From positions 434,001 through 498,000 of the forward strand of contig JADJOF010000001.1 in the NCBI GenBank assembly GCA_016713885.1: DNA of 64,000 bases, given 5' to 3'. The number at the start of each line of letters is the position of its first letter. Position 1 is the stretch's first letter. Under the pieces are notes generated by a model. It searched no databases. It was not told the origin of the DNA and was given only the letters and a program-made list of their open reading frames with translations. Shown here piece by piece: positions 48,604-57,232 of this stretch. Position numbers and translations under genes: made by a program. Source of the DNA: Bdellovibrionales bacterium (lineage in GTDB: Bacteria > Bdellovibrionota > Bdellovibrionia > Bdellovibrionales > JAMPXM01).

Positions 48604-49463
48604 TTAGATGCTTGAGACGAAGTCGGCGAGGAATTGGCCGAATTTGGCTTCGACGGCGTGGGCGGTCTCGGTGACTTCCTCGTGCGAGAGTTTGGTCGTC
48701 GAAAGGCCGGCCGCCGGGTTGGTGATGCAAGACAGAGCGGCGACGCGCAGGCCGAGGTGGTTGGCGGCGATGGTCTCGGGAACCGTCGACATCCCGACGG
48801 CTTTGCCGCCGATCATCTGCAGATAGCGAACTTCAGCTGGAGTTTCGTAAGTCGGTCCACTGACGCCACAATAGATACCGCGGAAGTAGTTCACGCCGAG
48901 GGTTTTCAAGACTTCTTCCATGCGCGCGCAGAGTTTGCGATCGTAGGCTTCCGTCATATCGGGGAAACGTGGTCCGAACTGTTCGATGTTTGGGCCCTTG
49001 AGCGGGTTGTCACCCATGAGATTGATGTGATCTTCGATGACCACAAGTCGCTGGGCTTCATCTTGGGATCAAGGCCACCGGCGGAGTTGGTGAGGACGAC
49101 GGTTTCGCAGCCAAGAAGTGCGGCGGTGCGAACGGGGTGAGCGACGGTGGTCATCGTGTGACCTTCATAGAAGTGGATGCGTCCCTGGAGGACAACCACG
49201 GGAACTGAACCAACGTGGCCAAGGATGAGGCGGCCTTTGTGGCCTTCAACCGTTGGTGGAATAAAGCCGGGAATATCAGAGTAGGGAATAGCGGCTTCAA
49301 CAGTCACTAGATTCACGAAAGAGCCGAGCCCTGAGCCGAGGACGATGGCCACGCGAGGTTTTAATTTGGCCGGTGGGCAAATCGCGCGGATGTACTCAAC
49401 AGAAGCTTCCAGACTTTCGACGACTGGATTGGCTGAAGAACTGGCAATTCCTGGTGTACTCAC
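48604..49463 (-). CDS. punA: Purine-nucleoside phosphorylase (frameshifted)
   Basis: About 286 residues after adding one base near 49041-49045. PNP cleaves inosine and guanosine to base plus ribose 1-phosphate. Trimeric (class II-like) PNP motifs are VAIVLGSGLGSF (phosphate loop), VEGHKGRLILG, VLQGRIHFYEGH and TNSAGGLDP. After the break come IEDHINLMGDNPL, YCGVSGPTYETPAE and AVGMSTVPETIAA. The break falls in SDLVVIEDH, where SDLW is read. The start overlaps the deoA stop (ATGA). Confidence 0.9.
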
Positions 49464-50794
49464 GATTCGATCCCCTTCGTTAGCGAGATCAGATCATTGG
49501 AGTTCGACGTTGCCAAGGACTTAGAGCGTTCGCTCTCGATCACGAGTGACTCGAGAATGCGTCGTTCGGCTTCGTCGAGTCCGCGTGTACCGTAAAGCTT
49601 GAAGAGAGTAGTTCCAGCTTCTATGCGGTCGCCGAGGCGCACGCACATCTCGATTCCCGCCGTTGCGTCGATGACATCGGTCGAGAGCATGCGGCCAGCG
49701 CCCATGACAAGGCCTGCGTAGCCGATCTGTTCGCAGTTCATGCTATTGAGATAGCCCGTCTTTGCGGTGCGGACTTCGCGTGCGACTTTGGCCTGCGGGA
49801 GTTTTGAAAGGTCTCCGCCTTGGGCCTTCACGAGATCTTCAAATTTCTTAAGCGCTGCGCCGTTCTCGAGGAGCTCGCGTGCGAGCTTTCGGCCGGCATC
49901 GACTGATGTCGCTTTGCCGCCGAGCCAGATCATTGCGCCGGCGAGGTCGACGCTTAGATTCTCGCAATCGGCGAAATCAGTGAGCGATCGTCCGCGCAGG
50001 CCTTCGCGTTTCAAAATGGCGAGGCACTCCTCGACTTCAAGAGAGTTGCCGATGAAGCGACCCAGAGGCTGATTCATGTCGGTAATGAAAGCGACAACGC
50101 GTTTTCCGCCGGCGCGACCAATCGAGCACAGCGCATCGGCAAGTTCAGAAGCCGCATCGAGCGTTTTCATGAAAGCGCCTGTGCCCCACTTCACATCAAG
50201 GACCAGGCCCTGAATACCTTCGGCCATTTTCTTTGACATGATGCTCGCGCAAATGAGCGGCAGGGATTCAACGGTCGCGGTGACATCGCGAAGGGCGTAG
50301 ATTTTTTTATCGGCTGGGCAAATCTCTGAAGTTTGTCCTATGAGCGATACACCAAGTGAGGCGACTTGTTTTTCAAAGTGTTCGATGGTGATGGCGCACG
50401 AGAAGCCCGGAATCGTTTCGAGCTTGTCGATGGTGCCACCCGTGTGCCCCAAGCCTCGGCCGGCAATCATCGGAACTGGAACACCGGCAGCGGCAGCGAT
50501 CGGGGCAAGAATGAGACTTGTTTTATCGCCCACTCCGCCGGTTGAGTGCTTGTCGACGGCGAACCCAAGTTTTGAAAAATCAAGCACGCGACCGGAGCGC
50601 ATCATCACATCGGTGAGTGTCCAGGTTTCGTCGGGCTGCATGCCTTTAAAAAATACGGCCATGAGCAGCGCTGACATTTGATATTCGGGGACTTGGCCTG
50701 AAACAAAGCCGTTCACCATGAATTCGATTTCATCGCGAGTCAGCGCGCTGCCCCCGCGCTTTTTCTTTATGATCTCGGCTGGAATGAAGGCCAT
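49460..50794 (-). CDS. deoA: Thymidine/pyrimidine-nucleoside phosphorylase
   Basis: 444 residues. The N-terminal helical domain (EIIKKKRGGSALTRDEIEFM) and the phosphate site SGRVLDFSKLGF...DKHSTGGVGDKTSLILAP (shown in part) are diagnostic. Also visible are MIAGRGLGHTGGTIDKLE, ICPADKKIYALRDVTATV, SIMSKKMAEG, LDVKWGTGAFMK and the C-terminal beta domain. It turns thymidine (and perhaps uridine) and phosphate into base and deoxyribose 1-phosphate. It lies between deoC and pnp, overlapping pnp by 4 bases. Confidence 0.95.
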   Translation of the reverse strand: MAFIPAEIIKKKRGGSALTRDEIEFMVNGFVSGQVPEYQMSALLMAVFFKGMQPDETWTLTDVMMRSGRVLDFSKLGFAVDKHSTGGVGDKTSLILAPIAAAAGVPVPMIAGRGLGHTGGTIDKLETIPGFSCAITIEHFEKQVASLGVSLIGQTSEICPADKKIYALRDVTATVESLPLICASIMSKKMAEGIQGLVLDVKWGTGAFMKTLDAASELADALCSIGRAGGKRVVAFITDMNQPLGRFIGNSLEVEECLAILKREGLRGRSLTDFADCENLSVDLAGAMIWLGGKATSVDAGRKLARELLENGAALKKFEDLVKAQGGDLSKLPQAKVAREVRTAKTGYLNSMNCEQIGYAGLVMGAGRMLSTDVIDATAGIEMCVRLGDRIEAGTTLFKLYGTRGLDEAERRILESLVIESERSKSLATSNSNDLISLTKGIES

Positions 50795-50797
50795 CGC

Positions 50798-51548
50798 TTA
50801 GTATCCTGACGTGGGGCTTGCGCCTTTGATAAGAGTGACGCCCGAGCTTGTGCCGATGCGATCAGCGCCAGCGAGAATCAAAGAGCGGGCTTGCTCAAAA
50901 CTGCGAACGCCACCACTCGCTTTCACTTGCATCCGCTCTGAGATCGATTCTTTCATGAGGGCAACGTGTTCGACGGTGGCTGAGCCTGTGGAAAACCCAG
51001 TGCAGGTTTTGACGAAGTGAGCTCCGGCCTCGTCGGCCGCGCGTGAGGCGCGTGCGATCTCCTCAAGTGTGAGGAGGCCTGTCTCGAGAATCACTTTTAC
51101 AATGGCTTGGTCGCGAACGGCATCGACCACGGCGCGAATGTCATCGCGAACGCCGGTGAATTCGCCGGTCTTCGCAAGATCGATCCGCATGACCATGTCG
51201 ATCTCGGTTGCTCCATCGCGTGCGGCCAGTTCGGCCTCAAAAGCCTTCGCCTTTTTCGCCATTGCACCAAGAGGAAAACCGATGACCGATGCGAGCTGAA
51301 CCTTTGAACCGCGCAAAAAATCTCGCGCGGAAGCGACATGAGCACCGTTCACACAGACGGCATAAAACTGATTGTCGATCGCTTCGCGGCAGAGAGTTTC
51401 GATCTGCGCCGTCGTCGCCTCGGACTTGAGCAGAGTGTGATCGATGAATGTCGCAAGTTCGGCCGGCTGTTTTGGCGGCGGCGGAGTATGTCGCGTTGCT
51501 CCAGGATTGGCGGTCGCGATCGGTCTCCTCGATGAAAAGGCTTGGCAA
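50798..51548 (-). CDS. deoC: Deoxyribose-phosphate aldolase (5' end frameshifted)
   Basis: DeoC splits deoxyribose 5-phosphate to glyceraldehyde 3-phosphate and acetaldehyde, closing deoxynucleoside breakdown. The frame ending at 50798 holds ELATFIDHTLLKSEATTAQI, then NQFYAVCVNGAHVASA, VIGFPLGAM, EIDMVMRI, KVILETGLL, the Schiff-base lysine in GAHFVKTCTGFSTG and VKASGGVRS. It has no start codon in frame before ELATF, while a TTG at 51548 opens the neighbouring frame, so one extra base lies in between; T4 at 51470-51473 is a candidate. The corrected length is about 249 residues. It is the first gene of the deoC-deoA-pnp unit and divergent from acyP by 29 bases. Confidence 0.9.
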
Positions 51549-51577
51549 AATCCCTACACCTTCTGAATGTCACAGTG

Positions 51578-51886
51578 ATGAGCTTGCGTCACTATCTCGT
51601 GTCGGGTCGCGTTCAAGGAGTTGGGTATCGGCGTTTTGTGCAAAAACAGGCGAAGGTGCTGGGTATTGCTGGCATCGTGCGCAATTTGCGCGATGGTCGA
51701 GTGGAGCTGGTGGCTCGGGTCACTCCTGAACAAAGAGCTCAACTGGAGAGCGCGCTTGCCCGAGGGCCGATGCTGTCGTCGGTGGACGGGGTCTTGGGGT
51801 CAGAGTTGAGCGAGCCATTGCGGATGCCGATCCCGACTGACATCATGGAGATCGCTGCCGATGGTGACTCGCCATGGGAATTGTGA
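51578..51886 (+). CDS. acyP: Acylphosphatase
   Basis: 102 residues from the ATG at 51578. The two catalytic residues are Arg18 in RVQGVGYRRF (phosphate cradle) and Asn36 in GIVRNLRDGRVE. Both signature blocks of the family are complete. It hydrolyses carboxyl-phosphate bonds of small acyl phosphates. A start 12 codons earlier is possible but would run into the divergent deoC start region. Cytoplasmic. Confidence 0.92.
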   Translation: MSLRHYLVSGRVQGVGYRRFVQKQAKVLGIAGIVRNLRDGRVELVARVTPEQRAQLESALARGPMLSSVDGVLGSELSEPLRMPIPTDIMEIAADGDSPWEL

Positions 51887-51932
51887 CCACACTGTTAGCG
51901 GGGATCTTGCCGTTTTTTGAGAGGACGATTTG

Positions 51933-52388
51933 ATGCGAAAAGGTCTTTGCGTTTTTCTGACCACAGTTCTTGTTCTGGGCGGATTGCTTCCGGGACAAAA
52001 TGCATTCGCACAGCAGCAGCAACAACAAATGGCCGGCGAGTCGGCTGGACCCGCTTCTGGTGGTCCGCGCAAACAGCTGGCGACAATTATCTATGCAGGT
52101 CTTGGCGGCGCAGTTTTGGGATTGAGTACTCTCAGTTTTTACGGCCGTCCGCAGGATAAGCTTGCGAATATCGCCATTGGCTTTGCGGTCGGCGTTATTG
52201 TCGGCACAAGTGTCGTCACTTACAACGCAGCAACAAATCCCGACGAGTTCTATGGGCCGAGCGGCGGCGACGACCGTCAGTCTTGGCGCTATCGCTTGGA
52301 TGAAGACGAGCTGCAGTTGCGGGTCGCGGCTGGCGCTGTCGGCGTGGAGCTAGAGCCAGTTTCATTGTCGTACGCATTTGAATTTTAA
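51933..52388 (+). CDS. Small envelope protein with glycine-rich membrane segments, unknown
   Basis: 151 residues from the ATG at 51933. The signal peptide ends at AFA, followed by six glutamines encoded by a CAG/CAA run. Two glycine-rich hydrophobic stretches follow (IIYAGLGGAVLGLSTLSFYG and IAIGFAVGVIVGTSVVTYN); they look like paired glycine-zipper helices. The tail (WRYRLDEDELQLRV, then VELEPVSLSYAFEF) ends in an aromatic residue as in outer-membrane proteins. No family recognised. It stops 3 bases before the convergent ADP-ribosyltransferase gene ends. Confidence 0.65.
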   Translation: MRKGLCVFLTTVLVLGGLLPGQNAFAQQQQQQMAGESAGPASGGPRKQLATIIYAGLGGAVLGLSTLSFYGRPQDKLANIAIGFAVGVIVGTSVVTYNAATNPDEFYGPSGGDDRQSWRYRLDEDELQLRVAAGAVGVELEPVSLSYAFEF

Positions 52389-52391
52389 AAT

Positions 52392-53336
52392 TCAGCGCGG
52401 ACCACGAGTGGCGACACGTTCATTCAAAAACACATAGAGTATCGGCGGTTCGGCATCGGGGTCGAAGAGCGCGAGACTCTTGGCGGCGACCACGTCGAAC
52501 TGCATTCCTCGGGGGAGAAGAACTTCTTCTTCAAGAACAAAGGGTGAATAGTTGGGATCGTTTGATCAAGCGTCGGTGTCGGCAGTTTTCCATTCCGTGT
52601 CTGAATAACGAAAACGGTCTTCACGCGCTCCGCACCGCCTGAACGCATGGCAAACCCGTGGCATCTTGGAATTCGACGATGTCGACCAGAACGGCGCGAC
52701 GTTATGGCGCGACATCTCTCCGCTTTGCATGCGCTTGGCGTCTTCTTTGGAAACAGCACCACCGCGAAAAACGATGCCAGCAACACGCGGAAGCACGGCC
52801 AGTGCGCGGTCGAGTGCTGCGATTTTCTCTGCAGCAACAGGATCGTCTCGTTTGATGGATGCTAAAGGATCGGCCTCGTCTTTATATTTCTTCAACATGC
52901 GGTTGATGCGCATGTAGAGCGGCGGATTGGCCTCGTCAATAACGGCTACGCCTTGGGCCTCTTCGACATACTCGCGCAGGATCGGTTGCGACGAGTAGAG
53001 TGCGCGAATCACATCGGCGCCCACCTCTTGATTCATCTCTTCAATGACCTCGCGGTAACGAATGGCGATACCATCGACCTCGCGCATATCAGCTCTAAAA
53101 ACTGGTCCTTTGAGGGACTCGAAAATCGATTCGAGAGTGGTTTTCTGTTCGGCTGAATTTTTTGGGTTCGTTTGGAGCTGCGCAAACAAAGTCGCGAGTT
53201 TTGAGCCTCGAGGAGAGCTCAATGAAACAGCGGTCCCTGCTCCGGCGGGTGCCGTGAAGAGTGCTCGACATTCGCGAGCGGGAGCTGCGAATGCAGTACT
53301 TGTCAGTAGAGCAAGACACACGAGATGTGCTTTCAT
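52392..53336 (-). CDS. Secreted mono-ADP-ribosyltransferase of the R-S-E class (frameshifted)
   Basis: About 315 residues in the corrected reading. Signal peptide from the ATG at 53336 (VCLALLTSTAFA). A helical N-terminal domain reaches to about residue 180. The catalytic core follows: Arg191 in VFRGGAVS, the STS motif in FWSTSSN (218-220), and LEEEVLLPRG near 270, the E-x-E motif of arginine-type transferases. Frames change between STSSN and FAMRSGG (52650-52670) and again near 52558-52563. Two deletions in the first stretch give DATGFAM, which fits the family; one insertion is the alternative. Outer frames agree, so the total is consistent. Either sequence error or a decayed toxin gene. The target is unknown. 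Confidence 0.72.
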
Positions 53337-53654
53337 CACCCCGCTTTGTTGCAAGCACCGTGCGCCAATTGAGAGATTGCGAGCTGGTCTAGGTTGGATT
53401 TCGCTAAGGGGGCGCGCCGATTTTCGTCTCCGAGTGTCTCATTTTGAGATGTGCATCGGCTGAGTCTTGACTCGCCTTGTGGCCGGCGTTTTCAGCTGTG
53501 ATCGCGTGTATTGGCGTTCGCTGTTGGCGAGTCGAACAGGTGTTGTAAAGTTCGACGACACAGACACCGCAACCACTGAAAATCTTTGGGAAATATGGCT
53601 GTCCCTCTTTAGAAGTGACGTTTTTTGGCCGACAATAAAGAGACGGAGGAACGC
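53337..53654. promoter_or_regulatory. Divergent region between the transferase and glycine-rich protein genes
   Basis: 318 bases without a convincing gene. It holds the palindrome TCTCATTTTGAGA at 53437-53449, similar to sites at 16150 and 61441, and GGAGGA at 53645-53650, the ribosome binding site of the right-hand gene. I cannot place promoters with confidence. Confidence 0.4.
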
Positions 53655-55193
53655 ATGTCACGAAGAAGTTCCAACCTAAAATTGCCGACACCTTTCAGAG
53701 TTGTGCGCATCATCGTTTTGTCGGCGCTGTTGTTAGCCACAACTGGCGGATCAATTCGCGAGGCCCGCGCGTCAGGAAGCTCAACCCCAGTCAGTGGAAT
53801 GAGTCCTGAGCAGTGGCGCGCAGGTTTCAAGGAAAGCGATTACACAAACGATCAGCTTCGCGATATTTACCGCGATCCGAATCAACCGCTGGAGCGCCGT
53901 CAGGGCGCCTGTCAGGCATTTGGAGGAACGGACTGTTCAAAGGAAACTCTTGATATGGTGTCGGGTCAGCCGAAAGAAGTGACCGATGGGCATGTCGGAG
54001 CTGGTACTGGCGGCGGTTCGGGTGGTGGCGGCCAGACGATGTCGTGTGATGGCACGTATGAAACAACACAGCTGACGTGCAACACGATGAGCGCCGCAGG
54101 CATGAGCCCACAAGAGGGCGCGATGATGGAAATGATGATGGGCCAGCTTGTTCAAATCGGAACAACGATCGCAACGACTGGAAAAAACGCATCGGCACAA
54201 TGTAAGACCCAGGCCGACGTTTCGAAACTCATGTCTGGAATAAACGGTGTTAAGGGCGCAGCCTGTAAGGCAATGATAGAGAAGTGTAATTCGACGTGTG
54301 ATGAAGAGGCTGCGGAGTATGCGTCGCAAGCCCAGGCGCTTGAGTCAAATCCAGAAACAGCGCCCGCTGCTCAACAGTACCGTACAGCAGAGAAGAAAGC
54401 GAAAAAACAGTCCCGAGTGTGCTCGCAGAATCAGGCCAACTTTATGGCGATGATGATGCAGTCGATGCAGTTCCTCGGCAACATGGCGCAGAACAGCCAG
54501 TGCGCCGATCAGTTTGCAGCGTCAGCGCTTCCGGCGTTCTCGCCGATTGCCTATACGCCGCCATCGACAGATTGTAGCGATCCAAACAACCAGACACTTG
54601 CGTGTTTTTGTCAAAAAGATGCGAACAAAGCGTCGGCGATGTGTTCGGGTTTCAATCCCGGAAGTCTCGCGGGAACAAGCCCGGTTGGGCCAACCGGCGG
54701 TGCTGGATCGATGCCGTACTCGCCGAACGGTTCGCGCGAAGCTGGCGATCTTGATCCAACAGCTGGAGCGATGGGACAAGCGAAGGCAGGACCAAACGGC
54801 GGACGTGATCCAAGCGATGGCGGCTCAGGAGCGCCAGGTGGTGGCGGCCTCGCGTCGCTCGGTGGCGAGGGCGATGGTGGCGGCGGCTTTGGCGATCCGA
54901 AGAGTGCGATCACGGGTACTTCGGGCGGACAGGGCGGCGGCCTCTCGGCGGGTGGCGGCTCAGGCTCTGGTGGTCTCGCGAAAAACAATGGCGGTAAGGG
55001 AGAAGGGTTGCTTGAGCGTTTCAATCTCAAGCGCTTCCTCCCGGGCCAGAAATACAAAGCGCGCGGCATTGCGGGCATGAGCGTGAAGTCGGTGGATGGA
55101 ATCACGGGCCCGATGGGACCGAGCATTTGGGAAAAAGCGACGAAGCAGTATCAGGAACAAATTCAAAAACAGAACGTGATTTTGGATCGCTAA
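53655..55193 (+). CDS. Glycine-rich secreted protein with Cys-rich middle, unknown (first of a pair)
   Basis: 512 residues from the ATG at 53655 (GGAGGA four bases upstream). Signal peptide with cleavage near ARA. The middle part (about 120-340) is helical and has more than ten cysteines, often paired (TMSCDGTYETTQLTC, KCNSTC, ACFC), with methionine-rich runs (MMEMMMGQL). A long Gly/Ser/Pro-rich, low-complexity stretch follows (about 345-460). The last 25 residues, PSIWEKATKQYQEQIQKQ, are helical and resemble the end of the next gene's product. Probably an exported surface or secreted structural protein. No enzyme domain seen. Confidence 0.72.
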   Translation: MSRRSSNLKLPTPFRVVRIIVLSALLLATTGGSIREARASGSSTPVSGMSPEQWRAGFKESDYTNDQLRDIYRDPNQPLERRQGACQAFGGTDCSKETLDMVSGQPKEVTDGHVGAGTGGGSGGGGQTMSCDGTYETTQLTCNTMSAAGMSPQEGAMMEMMMGQLVQIGTTIATTGKNASAQCKTQADVSKLMSGINGVKGAACKAMIEKCNSTCDEEAAEYASQAQALESNPETAPAAQQYRTAEKKAKKQSRVCSQNQANFMAMMMQSMQFLGNMAQNSQCADQFAASALPAFSPIAYTPPSTDCSDPNNQTLACFCQKDANKASAMCSGFNPGSLAGTSPVGPTGGAGSMPYSPNGSREAGDLDPTAGAMGQAKAGPNGGRDPSDGGSGAPGGGGLASLGGEGDGGGGFGDPKSAITGTSGGQGGGLSAGGGSGSGGLAKNNGGKGEGLLERFNLKRFLPGQKYKARGIAGMSVKSVDGITGPMGPSIWEKATKQYQEQIQKQNVILDR

Positions 55194-55203
55194 GGGGATG
55201 TCG

Positions 55204-56205
55204 ATGAACAAGAATGTACGTCTGAACAATATATCACCATGGCTTGCGCTGATCGTTTCATTCTGTCTTTCGACGGCAGGCGCCTTCACAGAAACAGGCA
55301 ACACCGCGGCGACAACCGGCGGTACGACCAGCGGCTCAAGCGCGCAGACCAGCTATGTGATGCCGTCGGGCGGTGGTAATGCGTCGAGCTCGGGTAGCAA
55401 CACGAGCGGAAAGCAGGCGATGGGCGCGATAATGAATATCGCGGCCGGTGGGATGTATGCTGGGATATGTTCAAGCTGTCCCCACGGTGGTGGATGCTGG
55501 GCCTGTCCGATGATTCCACTTGCGATGGCGGCAGCCAGTGGATTGGGTAGCGCTTCGGGCAAGTCAGGATCAGCCGGGATCGACATGGCAGGTTTTGATC
55601 CGTCGGCGGGCGGAATTGGCGCTGGAAGCGACGGCGCAATTGATCCACTAACGGGCCAGCCAACGGCGAGTGGTGCGGGTGGGGGTATTCCGCGCGGTTC
55701 GCCGGCAATCACAAAGGGCCTTCAGGATTTGAAAAATCAGCTGACCAAAGTTGGTGTCAAGATCTCGCCAGATGGCAAGACGATGACAACACCGGATGGT
55801 CGTAAGTTTGACATGAGCAATGGCGGTGGCAATGGGTCAAAAGAAGACCTCATGGCTATGGGCATGACAGCAGCTGAGGCCGATGCGGCAATGGCCGCCA
55901 GCGGAAAATTTGCCAAAGAGTACGCGAGTAAGTTTGCTCAAATGAAACAACTCGATGGCGCCGGCGGTGGTGGCGGAGGTCGCTCGACGGCATCTGATGT
56001 TGCTGCAGGATCAGGCGGAGCAGCGGATATGTACGGATGGGACCGCGACGCTCGCAACCGCAATGCGCGCAATAAAAATAAAATTTCGGGTCTGACCAAG
56101 AAATTTGGCGACGACACAATTGGCGTTTCGGGAGACAACATTTTCGAGATGGTCACACGTCGCTACAAAGCGCGAGACGAAAAGAACGACTTTCTTAAAG
56201 ACTGA
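55204..56205 (+). CDS. Glycine-rich secreted protein, unknown (second of a pair)
   Basis: 333 residues from the ATG at 55204, preferred over 55198 because AAGGGG then has normal spacing. Signal peptide near the N-terminus (WLALIVSFCLSTAGA). Low-complexity Gly/Ser/Thr stretches surround a hydrophobic, cysteine-containing part (GGMYAGICSSCPHGGGCWAC). Residues about 165-200 (LKNQLTKVGVKISPDGKTM) form a compact beta motif. The C-terminus DNIFEMVTRRYKARDEKND resembles the tail of the preceding gene product. The two genes are 10 bases apart and so cotranscribed. Its end overlaps convergent murU by 11 bases. Confidence 0.7.
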   Translation: MNKNVRLNNISPWLALIVSFCLSTAGAFTETGNTAATTGGTTSGSSAQTSYVMPSGGGNASSSGSNTSGKQAMGAIMNIAAGGMYAGICSSCPHGGGCWACPMIPLAMAAASGLGSASGKSGSAGIDMAGFDPSAGGIGAGSDGAIDPLTGQPTASGAGGGIPRGSPAITKGLQDLKNQLTKVGVKISPDGKTMTTPDGRKFDMSNGGGNGSKEDLMAMGMTAAEADAAMAASGKFAKEYASKFAQMKQLDGAGGGGGGRSTASDVAAGSGGAADMYGWDRDARNRNARNKNKISGLTKKFGDDTIGVSGDNIFEMVTRRYKARDEKNDFLKD

Positions 56206-57232
56206 TTGTGTTCTCGGTTTTCGTCGACACGACAGTATCAGGCAGTGAAACCGCGTTGATCAAAGGAGCCTTTGCCAAGGTGTTATCACCGTAAACGGCA
56301 AAGGCTTTTTCTTTTGTAAGCACACGCATCAGCTCTGTGAATGGGAGCGATCCGTCGCGAAGCTTGGAGTAGAGCGCTCGGGCACCTGCTTCGTGCTCCC
56401 AAAATCCAACTTCGCCGGGATGCCACGCACCGAGAACGCGAAGTGCCTGTGCTCGCGCGTGTGATAGCGGACTATTTGCCTGTGTGGGTGAAAGCAGGTG
56501 AAGGATCTCTCGCGTTGCGGAGAGATAGTCCGCAACGTTGCCGGTCTCAAACCAAACGAGTGGTTCGTTAAAAACTCGAATGCTCGCACCTGAGCGAATC
56601 TCGTTTTGTAGGGTGTCGTAAAGAAGGTTGCTTTCGCCCGCCGGCATTTTCTCGAGAACGCTCGCGTCGATGGCAATAACACCGACGTAGTGCTTTGGGT
56701 GCGGGCCATTTGAAAAGAGCGCGCCATCGCGGCCGAAGCCATGAACCGCGCCGCTTGAGTCGGTCCAAACGGCACCAAACTTTGTGCCAGCATCCGGATG
56801 ATCCATCGTCAAGAGAGTCGCGATCGCACCTGATTGATGGTGGCTTTCAAGTAAGCGTGCGATCAGATTTTTTCTGATCGGCAGAATAACTTCGTCGGCG
56901 TTGGCGATGAGTATTGTCTTGGCGCCAAAAAAGTGACCGCGATCAAAAGCTGTTCGGACTCCGCCGCCACTCCCGAGCGGCTGGCTCTCTTCGTGCGAGA
57001 TCGCGAACTCGGTTTTGATAGCTTGACCTGTTCTTTGAATGAGCGGCAGCAGTGTGTGGTGCAGATGATGCGTATTGATCGTCCACTTTACGATCTCGGC
57101 GTCGCGCAAAAGCTCAACGCTCCAGTTTAACAAAGGCACGTTCAGAAATGGAACGGTGGGCTTGGGTAAGCGGTCGGTCACGGGCCGAAGCCGCGTTCCA
57201 AGGCCTGCCGCAAGCAGCATAGCGTGGGTCAT
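56195..57232 (-). CDS. murU: NDP-sugar pyrophosphorylase, probable MurU (MurNAc-1-P uridylyltransferase)
   Basis: 345 residues. The nucleotidyltransferase core begins HAMLLAAGLGTRLRPVTDRL with the LxxGxGxRL loop and the Lys in LPKP. QPLGSGGGVRTAF and the metal Asp in IANADEVI are next. VWFETGNVADYLSA is typical of MurU/RmlA-like enzymes. It directly follows the amgK stop (TAAATG), and the AmgK-MurU pair is the known peptidoglycan-recycling bypass that makes UDP-MurNAc. A C-terminal part of about 100 residues beyond the core is unusual. Without the partner gene, mannose-1-phosphate guanylyltransferase would be an equal guess. Confidence 0.78.
   Translation of the reverse strand: MTHAMLLAAGLGTRLRPVTDRLPKPTVPFLNVPLLNWSVELLRDAEIVKWTINTHHLHHTLLPLIQRTGQAIKTEFAISHEESQPLGSGGGVRTAFDRGHFFGAKTILIANADEVILPIRKNLIARLLESHHQSGAIATLLTMDHPDAGTKFGAVWTDSSGAVHGFGRDGALFSNGPHPKHYVGVIAIDASVLEKMPAGESNLLYDTLQNEIRSGASIRVFNEPLVWFETGNVADYLSATREILHLLSPTQANSPLSHARAQALRVLGAWHPGEVGFWEHEAGARALYSKLRDGSLPFTELMRVLTKEKAFAVYGDNTLAKAPLINAVSLPDTVVSTKTENTISL

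Noticed and set aside
52010..52028. CAG/CAA run encoding six glutamines as a phase-variable repeat
   Set aside because: A trinucleotide run cannot switch the frame, and it is short and mixed.
53631..53638. GCCGACAA as a flagellar sigma-28 type -10 element
   Set aside because: No acceptable -35 element at the required distance.
53404..53691. 95-codon minus-strand frame in the divergent region
   Set aside because: It runs into the ribosome binding site and start of the glycine-rich protein gene on the other strand and lacks its own start signals.
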